64,000 nucleotides of DNA from an uncultured Mobiluncus sp. (GTDB taxonomy: Bacteria > Actinomycetota > Actinomycetes > Actinomycetales > Actinomycetaceae): the NCBI RefSeq assembly GCF_902488535.1, contig NZ_CABTWO010000007.1:29840-93839 (forward strand). Reading direction: 5' to 3'. The notes beneath the pieces were generated by a model that made no database searches, was not told the DNA's origin, and saw nothing but the letters and a program-made list of their open reading frames with translations. This document shows positions 17,576-26,217 of the stretch, piece by piece (positions within the stretch are counted from its first letter, which is position 1; each line of letters opens with the position of its first letter). Position numbers and translations under genes: made by a program.

Positions 17576-18013
17576 TTACGCGGGTTTCTCTTGACGGGGA
17601 GTGGCCGGAGGAGCGTCTGGAGGCTCGGCCGGAGGGTTAGCAGGGGAATCGTCAGGTTTAGGGCCGGCCTGCGGTTTGGGATTGCCCGGGGTTTTTTCCG
17701 GCACAAGGCCCTGGGTGGCGGCTTTCTCGATACTGGTGGCTTGCTCCATCCACAACTGCATTTCTTCGGCGACCGCGTCTTTAATCATCTTGCGCGGGTC
17801 GTATTCGCGCGGGTCAAAGTTTTTTAAATCAACATTCAAGCCGGACTTGGTGAAATTTGCCTCTTCGCGCAGCCGGGCGGACCACGCCCGCAGCCACTCG
17901 ATGACTCCTTTGAACCACAGCAGAGCTTGGGCGGCGTGTTTCGGACCGATGACGATGACGCCCACGACCAAAATGAGCAGCAGCTCCGAACCGCTGATCC
18001 CAAAAAATTCCAC
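17576..18013 (-). CDS. tatB: Tat translocase subunit TatB
   Basis: A 145-residue protein with an N-terminal membrane helix (ISGSELLLILVVGVIVIGPK, the Glu near residue 10 typical of TatB) and an extended amphipathic region, then a Pro-rich tail from about residue 105. TatB forms the receptor complex with TatC. First gene of the minus-strand tat operon; its upstream region also holds the divergent moaC start. Confidence 0.9.
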   Translation of the reverse strand: MEFFGISGSELLLILVVGVIVIGPKHAAQALLWFKGVIEWLRAWSARLREEANFTKSGLNVDLKNFDPREYDPRKMIKDAVAEEMQLWMEQATSIEKAATQGLVPEKTPGNPKPQAGPKPDDSPANPPAEPPDAPPATPRQEKPA

Positions 18014-18111
18014 CTGACAATTCTAGTAAAGGAAACGATTTCCTGCATATATTAAAAGGGTCAGATGAGGAAACTTGCACCGAAACGGGGACGTCCCCGG
18101 GGAGACTTGTG

Positions 18112-18594
18112 ATGGAAAATACCCTACCCATGAACCACCTGAACGAACGCGGCGAGGCCCGCATGGTGGACGTGTCAGCGAAAAGTGAGACGTTGCGCGA
18201 AGCGCGGGCGCAAGCCACAGTCAGCGTATCACCCCAGGTAGCCGCCGCTTTACGCGATAATCGTGTCCCGAAAGGAGACGCCCTGGCAGTAGCGCGCATC
18301 GCCGGGATTCAGGCCGTGAAACGCACCCCGGAACTGCTCCCGCTGGCCCACCCCTTGGGAATCGACTACGTAGCCCTGGACATTACCCAGGAGGGCAACG
18401 AGGTCATTTTGCGCTCCACGGTGAAATGTGTGGAACGTACCGGAGTGGAGATGGAGGCGTTGACCGCGGTCACGGTGGGGGCGTTAGCGCTGGTAGATAT
18501 GCTGAAAGGGGTGGACCGCCAGATTACCTTGCGTGAGGCTTTCGTGACCTATAAATCCGGAGGCCGTTCGGGCACGTGGGAGCGGGAATCATGA
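18112..18594 (+). CDS. moaC: Cyclic pyranopterin monophosphate synthase
   Basis: Second enzyme of Moco synthesis, acting on the MoaA product. The pattern MVDVSAKSETLREARA, KGDALAVARIAGIQAVKRTPELLPLAHPL and TGVEMEALTAVTVGALALVDMLK covers almost all 160 residues. ATG 18112 follows GGGGAG by 7 bases; a GTG one codon earlier is the alternative. Its last codons overlap the mog start (ATGA), so both are coupled. Confidence 0.95.
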   Translation: MENTLPMNHLNERGEARMVDVSAKSETLREARAQATVSVSPQVAAALRDNRVPKGDALAVARIAGIQAVKRTPELLPLAHPLGIDYVALDITQEGNEVILRSTVKCVERTGVEMEALTAVTVGALALVDMLKGVDRQITLREAFVTYKSGGRSGTWERES

Positions 18595-19118
18595 GCCACG
18601 TCGAACAGTCTTTGCCGCCACAGACACCGGCTTGTGTCATCACAGTTTCGGATTCCGTTTCTGCGGGCGTGAACCCGGATCGGTCCGGTCCGCTGGCGGT
18701 GGAATTGCTGACGGAACTGGGATTTGCGGTGACTGGACCGGTGGTGGTTCCCGACGGGGTGGACTCCGTTCACAAGGCCGTGGCGGCGGCGTGTCGCAGT
18801 GGGGCGCGGTTGGTCTTTACGACAGGAGGGACGGGGGTCAGTCCCCGAGACCTCACGCCCGAAGCTGTTGAGGGACTGGTAACAGCCCGTTTGAGCGGAG
18901 TGGAAGCCGCGTTGCTGGAACGTAACCGACAGGCTGGGCCCCTGGGCATGCTGTCTCGTCCCGTGGTGGGGATTTCCACGCGGGCAGCGGGGGCCGCCCT
19001 AGTGGTGTGTTCCCCCGGTTCTCCGGGCGCGGTGCGTGATACAGTAGAAGTTCTCACCCCGGTGCTGGGCCATGTCCTGGCAGTTTTGGATCGGAACGAT
19101 ACCGCGTTGGCAGAGTGA
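18591..19118 (+). CDS. mog: Molybdopterin adenylyltransferase (MogA/MoaB type)
   Basis: Adenylylates molybdopterin ahead of MoeA-dependent metal insertion. A single MoCF domain of 175 residues has VITVSDSVSAG near the start, FTTGGTGVSPRDLTPEA (about 80-96) and the late CSPGSPGAVRD. ATG 18591 overlaps the moaC stop. MogA and MoaB proteins are hard to tell apart by sequence; presence of moeA makes the adenylyltransferase role reasonable. No mobA or molybdoenzyme lies in the window. Confidence 0.9.
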   Translation: MSHVEQSLPPQTPACVITVSDSVSAGVNPDRSGPLAVELLTELGFAVTGPVVVPDGVDSVHKAVAAACRSGARLVFTTGGTGVSPRDLTPEAVEGLVTARLSGVEAALLERNRQAGPLGMLSRPVVGISTRAAGAALVVCSPGSPGAVRDTVEVLTPVLGHVLAVLDRNDTALAE

Positions 19119-19229
19119 ATCTTTCAGTAAATCTTCAGCCAGGTAGGGGTAAAATTTTGGGTACTTCAGTTAGTGTTAACTCTGTAAATGTTGGGGGGGT
19201 CAGCCTAGAACAGGAGGTTGTTGGCTGAT

Positions 19230-20123
19230 ATGAAATTCACGATGAGGTTGGTTGCAGCAGCGTGTGTAGCAATGACGGCAGTGGCGCTTTCGTCATGTGC
19301 GTTAGCAGGAAAATCGGGGGCGATGCAGTCTTACGATTTTAATTCCATCAAACCCGATCCGGTTATCGCGGCGATGGTGCCGCAGGAAAATCGGGAAACG
19401 TTGCGGGTTGCTATGGAACTGCATTATTCCCCGGCGGAATTTCTCGATGACGCCAATCAGCCGGTGGGCTATGAGGTCGACGTCTTAAAAGCTCTCGCTA
19501 AGGTAATGGGCATCAAAGAAGTGCAATTCATCGACGAAGATTTTGACTCCATCATTCCCAAGGTAAACGAGGGCACCGATGATTTGGGCATGGCCGCTTT
19601 GACGTTGAATAAAGAGCGGCTCCGCCAGGGAAATATGGTGTCCTATGTTGAGGCAGGTTACAGCTATGCAACCCAGCGAGATAACCCGAAGGAATTTGAC
19701 CCGGTCTCGCCTTGTGGATTTAGCGTGGCGGCACAGTCGGACACCACGCAGGCCGACACCTTGCAGGCGGCCAGCGATGAGTGTGTGTCAATAGGTAAGC
19801 CGCCGGTCACTATCATTACTGAGCCAGATCAGGACAAATTGATTTCCCAGGTCGACCAGGGAAGCATTGATGCCATCATCGGAGAAACACCCATTTTGGC
19901 CTATAACCAGGCAAAATACCAGAATTTTGAGATGTTCGGGGAGTCCTTCGGGAATGCTCCGCAGGGTCCTTTCATCGCGAAAGACAATCCTGAGCTGGCC
20001 AAAGCCATTCAAGCCGGTCTGCAAAAGATGATGGATACGGGAATGCTTGCGGATGTGCTGTCTCCCTGGGGTGAAGAGACTATAGCGTTGCACTATGCCA
20101 CGCTAAACCCGCCGATTGCCTGA
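19230..20123 (+). CDS. Solute-binding lipoprotein, family 3 (paralog 1)
   Basis: Extracellular amino-acid-type binding protein (SBP family 3). Signal peptide with lipobox LSSC; mature part shows [34 protein letters not shown] and GSIDAIIGETPI. Strong AGGAGG at 19212-19217 suggests the ATG at 19230 or an upstream TTG as start. It shares most residues with the next gene and the same C-terminus [16 protein letters not shown]. No permease or ATPase gene is adjacent; a chemoreceptor gene follows the second paralog, so a role in sensing as well as transport is plausible. Confidence 0.85.
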   Translation: MKFTMRLVAAACVAMTAVALSSCALAGKSGAMQSYDFNSIKPDPVIAAMVPQENRETLRVAMELHYSPAEFLDDANQPVGYEVDVLKALAKVMGIKEVQFIDEDFDSIIPKVNEGTDDLGMAALTLNKERLRQGNMVSYVEAGYSYATQRDNPKEFDPVSPCGFSVAAQSDTTQADTLQAASDECVSIGKPPVTIITEPDQDKLISQVDQGSIDAIIGETPILAYNQAKYQNFEMFGESFGNAPQGPFIAKDNPELAKAIQAGLQKMMDTGMLADVLSPWGEETIALHYATLNPPIA

Positions 20124-20212
20124 AATCCCTTTCAAATTTTTCTCTCTGGGATACTATGGAACGGTAGAGTTGTTGGCGATGCCCCTTTTCCGAGGGGAGG
20201 AAAGCAAAGGCA

Positions 20213-21109
20213 ATGAAACTCATAGTGAAGATGATCTCGGCAGCAGCGGGTGCAGCTTTGTTGGGAGCAACGCTTACTTCTTGTTCCGGCTCGACCAGTT
20301 CAGCAGGGGTGAAATCCTATAACTTCGATTCCATCAAACCGGATGCTGAAATCGTGGCGATGGTACCGCAGGCGAACCGGGATACCCTGCGGGTCGCGAT
20401 GGATATTCCCTATTCTCCCGCCGAGTTCTTCGATGACAACAATCAGCCGGTCGGCTACGAAGTCGATGTCTTAAAAGCCTTGTCGAAGCTGATGGGCGTG
20501 TCGGAACTGAAAATTGCCGATGAAGAATTTGACGCAATTATTCCCAAGGTTAACGATGGCACCTATGACATCGTCATGGCATCCATGACTCTCAACAAGA
20601 CCCGGATGGACCAGACCAATATGGTTGCCTACATTAAGGCGGGTTACATCTATGGCACCCAGGCGGGCAACCCCAATAATTTCGATCCCGCCAACTCTTG
20701 CGGATTGAAAGTCGCCACCCAGGCAGACACCACGCAGGCCGAAATTTTGCAGGCGGCCAGCGATTCTTGTGTGAAAGCTGGAAAACCGGCGATACAGATT
20801 GTCTCTGATGCCGACCAAGATAAGTTGGTGCAACAGGTTGCGGAAGGAACCTTGGATGCCGTCATCGGGGAGAGCCCGATTATGGCTTACGCCGAGTCGA
20901 GGAATCCGAAGTTCGCCACTATCGGTGAGGCTTTCCAGGTGACGCCGCAGGGCCCGGTCACTGCGAAAGACAATCCTGAGCTGGCCAAAGCCATTCAAGC
21001 CGGTCTCCAAAAGATGATGGATACGGGAATGCTGAAAGATGTACTTGCGCCCTGGGGCGAGGAATTCATCGCGCTCAACTACGCAACCTTAAATCCGCCG
21101 ATTGCTTAA
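20213..21109 (+). CDS. Solute-binding lipoprotein, family 3 (paralog 2)
   Basis: Second family-3 binding protein, 298 residues, with lipobox LTSC and the same fold markers ([45 protein letters not shown]). Two Cys, in SCGLK and DSCVK, are shared with paralog 1 and probably form a disulfide. The tandem copies differ in the ligand-cleft strand, so ligand preference may differ. A stretch of about 70 bases near the 3' end is almost identical between the copies, pointing to gene conversion. The chemoreceptor gene starts 17 bases downstream. Confidence 0.87.
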   Translation: MKLIVKMISAAAGAALLGATLTSCSGSTSSAGVKSYNFDSIKPDAEIVAMVPQANRDTLRVAMDIPYSPAEFFDDNNQPVGYEVDVLKALSKLMGVSELKIADEEFDAIIPKVNDGTYDIVMASMTLNKTRMDQTNMVAYIKAGYIYGTQAGNPNNFDPANSCGLKVATQADTTQAEILQAASDSCVKAGKPAIQIVSDADQDKLVQQVAEGTLDAVIGESPIMAYAESRNPKFATIGEAFQVTPQGPVTAKDNPELAKAIQAGLQKMMDTGMLKDVLAPWGEEFIALNYATLNPPIA

Positions 21110-21126
21110 TTTTCTTCAGGGAGGAA

Positions 21127-22794
21127 ATGAAAATGCGTTTTTCATCAATGATTAAAATCACCATGACCGTGGTGCTGGTGCTGGTGGTTTTCGGTCTGGC
21201 TGCCCAGGTTGGCACCATTGTCACGACGGGTCAGGTCAATCAGGCTCAAGAAGAATCCAACCAGCGCAATAACGGGATTACCTACCTCAAGAATGCCCGG
21301 ACCAGCCTGGCTGACAACGCGCGGGTTTTTGTAATTTCCGGCCTGGAAGAGGCCATGCTGGATTACTTCAACCAGGTCTATGTGAATCGCGATTCTGAGT
21401 ATGGAGCCAGCCTCATCGCCGACAACGGCGGTACGCAAGACCAAGATAAGCTGGTGCAGCAGTCTTTGGAAGCCGCGAAAGTTACTCAAAAAACCGAAAT
21501 GCACGCCATGGCTTTGGCGGCTTTGGGCCGGGGAAGTGACTTCAGCGCTCTGCCAGCAGATTTGGAACACTTCCAGTTCTCGCCAGAGGAACTGGCTATG
21601 GATTCCGCGACCCAGCTGCAGACAGCCTCGGATTTGGTGTTTGGAGAAACTTACTCCAATTCTTACAAGTCCGTGATGTCGCCTTTAAATATGTTGAATC
21701 AGCTGGAAACTGGGTCCGCCAACGCTGCCGATACCCAAATGGGCCGGGCCGCCTCCCTGCAAAAGATCACCATCTATATTTTGATTGGGATATTTATCGT
21801 TTTGGCGGTAGCGGTGCTGCTGTTCCTGATTGCAGCGCTGCGTACCGTACGCCTGCCCCTCTCTCGGCATACTGTGGCTTTGCAGAATCATGATCAGTAT
21901 GATTTGAGCTTCCGGTTGCGTGACGATACCGGGGTGCCGGAGATTCGGGATTTGGCTAAGGCTTTTAATGGGCAGAACGATCAGGTTAATGAGTTGATTG
22001 GGGAAGTCAGCGGGACTTCTGTGGGGTTGCAGGAGCATGCCGTTAATTTGGCGGATACGGCTGCTGAGTTGGATCAGTCTGCGCAGGATACTCGGTCTCG
22101 GGCGGCGGGGGCTGCTGAGCAGGCGCAGTTGTTGGCTACGAATATGGATACTTTGAGTGCGGCGATGGAGGAGATGCAGGCGGCGATTCGTCAGATTTCT
22201 GAGTCGGCTACGTCGGCTTCGCGGATTTCTGAGGAGGCGGTGGAGTCGGTGGGTTCGGCGACGAAGGTTATCGACACGTTGGGTGAGTCTTCGCAGTCTA
22301 TTGGGGAGATTACGAATTCGATTACTTCGATTGCAGAACAGACGAATCTTTTGGCGCTCAATGCGACGATTGAGGCAGCTCGTGCGGGCGACGCTGGTAA
22401 GGGCTTTGCGGTAGTGGCCGGCGAGGTCAAGGATTTGGCTGCGCAGACGGCTGCGGCTACGGCAGATATTTCTGAGCGAGTGAGTTCTATTCAAGAAGAC
22501 TCCACCAAGGCGGCTGAGGCTATTACTCAGATTAGTGAGATTATTGCGCGGATTAATGATTCTCAGCAGACGATTGCCTCGGCGGTCGAGGAGCAGACAG
22601 CGACGACGAATGAGATGTTTGGGGTCGTTCGTGGGGCTGCGCAGACGACTCAGGATATTGTGGGTTCGATTGAGACGGTTTCGTCTACGGCAGAGAAATC
22701 TGCGGAGGGTGCGCGTACGACTTTGGAGGCTGGTCAGGCGGTTGCTGATTCCTCCAGCCAGCTGAGCAAACTCGTCTCCCGCTACCACCAGTAA
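21127..22794 (+). CDS. Methyl-accepting chemotaxis protein 1
   Basis: Membrane chemoreceptor, 555 residues: first membrane helix about 8-30, an extracellular helical sensor to about 215, second membrane helix about 216-238, HAMP, and a signalling domain with the hairpin tip [35 protein letters not shown] near residue 400. It would signal through CheW/CheA to flagella. GGGAGGAAA precedes the ATG. Codon choice changes from mixed C/G endings in the sensor half to G/T endings from about 21.9 kb on, suggesting the signalling half has another origin. It directly follows two binding lipoproteins. Confidence 0.93.
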   Translation: MKMRFSSMIKITMTVVLVLVVFGLAAQVGTIVTTGQVNQAQEESNQRNNGITYLKNARTSLADNARVFVISGLEEAMLDYFNQVYVNRDSEYGASLIADNGGTQDQDKLVQQSLEAAKVTQKTEMHAMALAALGRGSDFSALPADLEHFQFSPEELAMDSATQLQTASDLVFGETYSNSYKSVMSPLNMLNQLETGSANAADTQMGRAASLQKITIYILIGIFIVLAVAVLLFLIAALRTVRLPLSRHTVALQNHDQYDLSFRLRDDTGVPEIRDLAKAFNGQNDQVNELIGEVSGTSVGLQEHAVNLADTAAELDQSAQDTRSRAAGAAEQAQLLATNMDTLSAAMEEMQAAIRQISESATSASRISEEAVESVGSATKVIDTLGESSQSIGEITNSITSIAEQTNLLALNATIEAARAGDAGKGFAVVAGEVKDLAAQTAAATADISERVSSIQEDSTKAAEAITQISEIIARINDSQQTIASAVEEQTATTNEMFGVVRGAAQTTQDIVGSIETVSSTAEKSAEGARTTLEAGQAVADSSSQLSKLVSRYHQ

Positions 22795-22812
22795 GGGCGG
22801 GTCTGCAGCGGT

Positions 22813-24396
22813 CTAAAGCATCCCGACAAACGTTCCGCACAGAATCTTGGTAATCATTGCTACGGGATAAGCCATGGCGTAGCCCAGGGAAACCCGAGGG
22901 TCGGTGTTGGTTTGGTCGTTAGCGAATCCCAACACCGCCGGCTGGGTTTGGGCGCCGCCCATGAAGCCGGAGAGCTTCGTGCCTCCCATTTTGGCTACCA
23001 GACGCATCAGGATGAACAAGGTGAGTCCAAACACATTGGTGACAATGAAGCCGAGAAGCAAAATTCTCCACCAATCCCCGCCGGTGAAAGCGGTTTGAAT
23101 GGAGCCTCCGGCATTCGTTCCGGCCTGGGCCAGGAACAGCAGCAGTCCGATTTCGCCCAAGACTTGACCAGTGGTGTAGGGCAGAGTCGTGACAAATGGG
23201 CCGATGCGCCCCACGCGGCCCATAATCAATCCCATAATGATGATTCCGGCGGCATACCCGATGTTGAAGTATCCGCCTCCGGGGTTGGGAATGGGAATCT
23301 CACCAATGAGGAAACCTAAGGTCATCCCGATGCCCAGCGCTACCGGGTTGAGTGAGGTGAGTCCGCGGGTGGAATCGCCCAGGTATTTGGTGATGACCGA
23401 GATGCTTGATTTCGGCGCCACCACGCGCAGTCGGTCGCCCAGCTGCAACGTAAAGTCCGGGTAAGCCACCATGTCTACGTCTCCGCGTCGAACTCGTGAC
23501 ACCGTGGCACCAAAGCGGTCACCCATGTTTAGCTCTGCGATAGTCTTGCCGGCTTTGGTGGCGTCGGAAAGGGTAATGCGCCGATAGTCCAGGTAGCTGC
23601 GGTCGGTCTGTAGTGAATGGGAGGACGAATGACCCAATTCTTCGATAATGATGTGAACGGCAGAGGCCTCGCCCACAATCGTAATCAAATCGCCGGGGTT
23701 GAGCGTATCAGACATATTGGGGCGGGTGATTGGCCCCTGTTCGCCACGGCGCAGACGTGAAAAAGCTAATTTTTCGTTGAATCTCTCATAAATTTCGCCT
23801 AAGCGGGGCTGGGTGTCGATCTCCACCCGAATCGTTTTGGACACGACAGGACTGGGGGCGTCCCGGTCATTTTTGCCCTTTTTCAGTGCCAGGGAGGCGA
23901 AAAATAGCATTCCAAGGACACCGTAGAGGTAAGCAATAGAATAGCCGACCGTGGAGGTGGCGATATCCCCGGATGTTTCCCCTCCCGCCTCGAGCATCGG
24001 AGTGTTCGTCAGTGCCCCGGAGAGGGTCCCCACAATTTGGCTGATTGGCATTCCCAGCAAGGTGCCGATTCCCACCGCGACAGCACTGACTCCCACATAG
24101 GCTCCGACCAACAGGAGGATTGATTTCCAGGCAGTTTGTAGGGTCGCAAAAAAGTTCGGACCAGAGTTTGAACCAATACAAAATGCGAACAAAGAGAGTC
24201 CCAGTACGGCGATTTCTTTCGGAATCATGAGCTTTATGCCCGAAGCACTGGCCCAGGCGGAGACGCCGATAGCGAGGAACAACACCGCGGCTGCGCCCAG
24301 AGAAACACCTTTGACTTTGATGTGCCCAAAGGCCATGCCTATTCCCAATAAAGCAGCTAAAAGGACAATTGGGTGGGTTGCGAAAAATTCGAACAA
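22813..24396 (-). CDS. AspT/YidE-type transporter (AAE family) with RCK_C domains
   Basis: A 527-residue membrane protein: an N-terminal half of membrane helices (1-170), a cytosolic middle with two TrkA-C/RCK_C-like lobes (about 185-350: NPGDLITIVGEA and LQLGDRLRVVAPK), and a second set of helices (355-527). GALTNTPMLEAGGETSGD and MGGAQTQPAVLGFAND are the repeated signature of the aspartate:alanine exchanger family. The substrate is not determined; dicarboxylate or amino acid exchange is the family precedent. It converges on the chemoreceptor gene and lies 65 bases downstream of a ThrE-like gene. Confidence 0.85.
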   Translation of the reverse strand: MFEFFATHPIVLLAALLGIGMAFGHIKVKGVSLGAAAVLFLAIGVSAWASASGIKLMIPKEIAVLGLSLFAFCIGSNSGPNFFATLQTAWKSILLLVGAYVGVSAVAVGIGTLLGMPISQIVGTLSGALTNTPMLEAGGETSGDIATSTVGYSIAYLYGVLGMLFFASLALKKGKNDRDAPSPVVSKTIRVEIDTQPRLGEIYERFNEKLAFSRLRRGEQGPITRPNMSDTLNPGDLITIVGEASAVHIIIEELGHSSSHSLQTDRSYLDYRRITLSDATKAGKTIAELNMGDRFGATVSRVRRGDVDMVAYPDFTLQLGDRLRVVAPKSSISVITKYLGDSTRGLTSLNPVALGIGMTLGFLIGEIPIPNPGGGYFNIGYAAGIIIMGLIMGRVGRIGPFVTTLPYTTGQVLGEIGLLLFLAQAGTNAGGSIQTAFTGGDWWRILLLGFIVTNVFGLTLFILMRLVAKMGGTKLSGFMGGAQTQPAVLGFANDQTNTDPRVSLGYAMAYPVAMITKILCGTFVGML

Positions 24397-24461
24397 AATG
24401 TCCTCCAGAGACGTAGTGATAAATCAACCTTGTGGTCGGGAAAACCAACAAAGTCAGTCTA

Positions 24462-26018
24462 TCAGCGCATACTGAAAGAATCGTCAGCGTCGGCATTAAG
24501 AACGGGGTGGGTGTCGACAATTTCCTTGTCTTGCAGCCAATTTCGATCCGTGAGCATCCGGGCTGTGGAAAGGCCGATGCCAATGGCCAAAATGACCACG
24601 GACACTTCGCTAAGGGAGGCGATAGCTCCTATCGTATTTCCTTCGTTGAGGTGTACTAAGGCTGAATAGAGAGGAACGCCGGGAACCATCAGCACTGCTG
24701 CCGGAACGGACAACGAGACTCGTGAATAGTTAAAGTTCGACAGACGGGAAATAACGTCAGCAAGCAGACCGATTGCCAGCGCCTCCAGCCCTACCGAAAA
24801 TTGCCAATTGAATCCCGATTCCACAACAAAAAAACGCAACGGATTAACCAGAGCGCATATCAACCCGGCATAGACGCACAGTCGCCGGGTCGAATTGAAC
24901 AGCATGGCAAACCCGGCAGAGGCCACAAATGAACAGAATGTTCGGGCGAAGTACAGCCAATGCCCCTCCAGAGGCGGGTTCACCGCGGGGTCTACCGCCC
25001 AGTGGAAGGTTAGGGACACAATCCACACGCTCACTCCGGCTGAAATAATCAACATCAAGGTATAAACCAGGCGCGGTATCCCAGCGGAAAGATCCAGGCG
25101 TACCAAATCGAGCATCGAGGTAATGAGCGGGAAACCGGGAACCAAAAACAGTACCGCGGAGACAATTCCCACCCGGAATCCGAGAGGATCAGCTGTTATC
25201 CAAGGCGGTATAGTCGCCAGAACCGCTGGTGAATAGGCGCGCTGCAGCATCGTTTCCAGTAGCACGGCGCAACCGATGTAGACCAGTGAGGCAGCAAAAC
25301 CGGCGGTCATCCAGACCGCAAAATGATTAGTTTTCTTTGCCATCATTATCCGGCGCACGCTTTGCCCGAATCCCGCCGCTACACCAGCCAGAACGCACTC
25401 GATGAGCCCGCCGCGGTTCAGGAAACAGAAACAGGCACAGGCAAATCCTGCTGCCAAAGTGTTAGCAATCTTATTGAATTCAGGTTTGTAGGACTCAATG
25501 CGATCCATGAGCCGGTTTGCCTCGCTGACGGGCGTATCCGGTTTAATGTTTTGGATAAACAGGCGCAGTCGATCAAGTTTGGCCGCGTTGGTGCCAAAGT
25601 CCCTCTGTTCCGAGATCTCGGTCCGGGAAAAAGGGCGCAGATAGACGGTGGAACTGATTTCGCCAAAGGTGACTTGGACGTGGTGTTCATCGGCTCCCAA
25701 CGCGGTAGCCAGGCGTGCCATAGAAATCTTAATCCGGTACGCAGAAGCCCCGCAGGACTGCAGCATATGGCCTAAACGCATAGTTGTGCGGGAGACTTCC
25801 GTGAGCTGGATACGAATTTTTTCGTACTCAACCATGCTCTGGGTATTGACTTCAATAGGCTCGTCAGCAGCTTTTTTCTTGGGGGTAAAGGCGTGGTCGC
25901 GCTCGCCACGCAGTCGTTCCAAGTGCTTTGACAGAAACATTGCGGTCTGCTCTTTCACGCGTCGGGGAAAATTTAGATTCAATGACACAAACAGATTTAA
26001 CCATCTGGTGGACGCCAT
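24462..26018 (-). CDS. Threonine/serine exporter family protein (ThrE-like)
   Basis: Membrane exporter of the ThrE family. The N-terminal cytosolic domain (DUF1212 type, about residues 75-240: LGHMLQSCGASAYRIK, VTFGEISSTVYLRPF) precedes ten or so membrane helices including VPGFPLITSMLDLVRLDLSAGIPR and the second-half VPGVPLYSALVHLNEGN. At 518 residues it matches Corynebacterium ThrE length. The true start is uncertain: neither the first ATG (26018) nor the Met at 25940 (MFLSKHLERLRGER) has a convincing ribosome site. Threonine is also the classical isoleucine precursor, but cimA here suggests another route. Confidence 0.85.
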   Translation of the reverse strand: MASTRWLNLFVSLNLNFPRRVKEQTAMFLSKHLERLRGERDHAFTPKKKAADEPIEVNTQSMVEYEKIRIQLTEVSRTTMRLGHMLQSCGASAYRIKISMARLATALGADEHHVQVTFGEISSTVYLRPFSRTEISEQRDFGTNAAKLDRLRLFIQNIKPDTPVSEANRLMDRIESYKPEFNKIANTLAAGFACACFCFLNRGGLIECVLAGVAAGFGQSVRRIMMAKKTNHFAVWMTAGFAASLVYIGCAVLLETMLQRAYSPAVLATIPPWITADPLGFRVGIVSAVLFLVPGFPLITSMLDLVRLDLSAGIPRLVYTLMLIISAGVSVWIVSLTFHWAVDPAVNPPLEGHWLYFARTFCSFVASAGFAMLFNSTRRLCVYAGLICALVNPLRFFVVESGFNWQFSVGLEALAIGLLADVISRLSNFNYSRVSLSVPAAVLMVPGVPLYSALVHLNEGNTIGAIASLSEVSVVILAIGIGLSTARMLTDRNWLQDKEIVDTHPVLNADADDSFSMR

Positions 26019-26130
26019 TAATCAGGACTAAGGGCACAGCCAGCGGAAATGATGAGGCTACCCTAAGTTTGAGAGCGCCAGCTACCACTGCTTCCGGCTT
26101 TCTGGCGGGGGTATAGCCCTGTAAGGAAGT

Positions 26131-26164
26131 GTCTCATTATTCGGTTCGAAATCCACATAGTGAG
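26131..26164 (+). promoter_or_regulatory. Hairpin in the ilvB leader
   Basis: TCTCATTAT (26131-26139) can pair with ATAGTGAGA (26156-26164), nine pairs with one G-U, in the 199-base divergent region 26019-26217 ahead of ilvB. No leucine/isoleucine/valine-rich leader ORF was found here, unlike leuA. The rest of this intergenic shows nothing recognisable. Confidence 0.3.
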
Positions 26165-26217
26165 ATTTTCCCCTTGCGGGTTTCCATCCTTTTAGCCCCA
26201 GAGTTACAGTTGGGTGC

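Noticed and set aside
26140..26156. GGTTCGAAATCC resembling a tRNA T-arm
   Set aside because: No acceptor, D or anticodon arms fit around it and the T stem does not pair.
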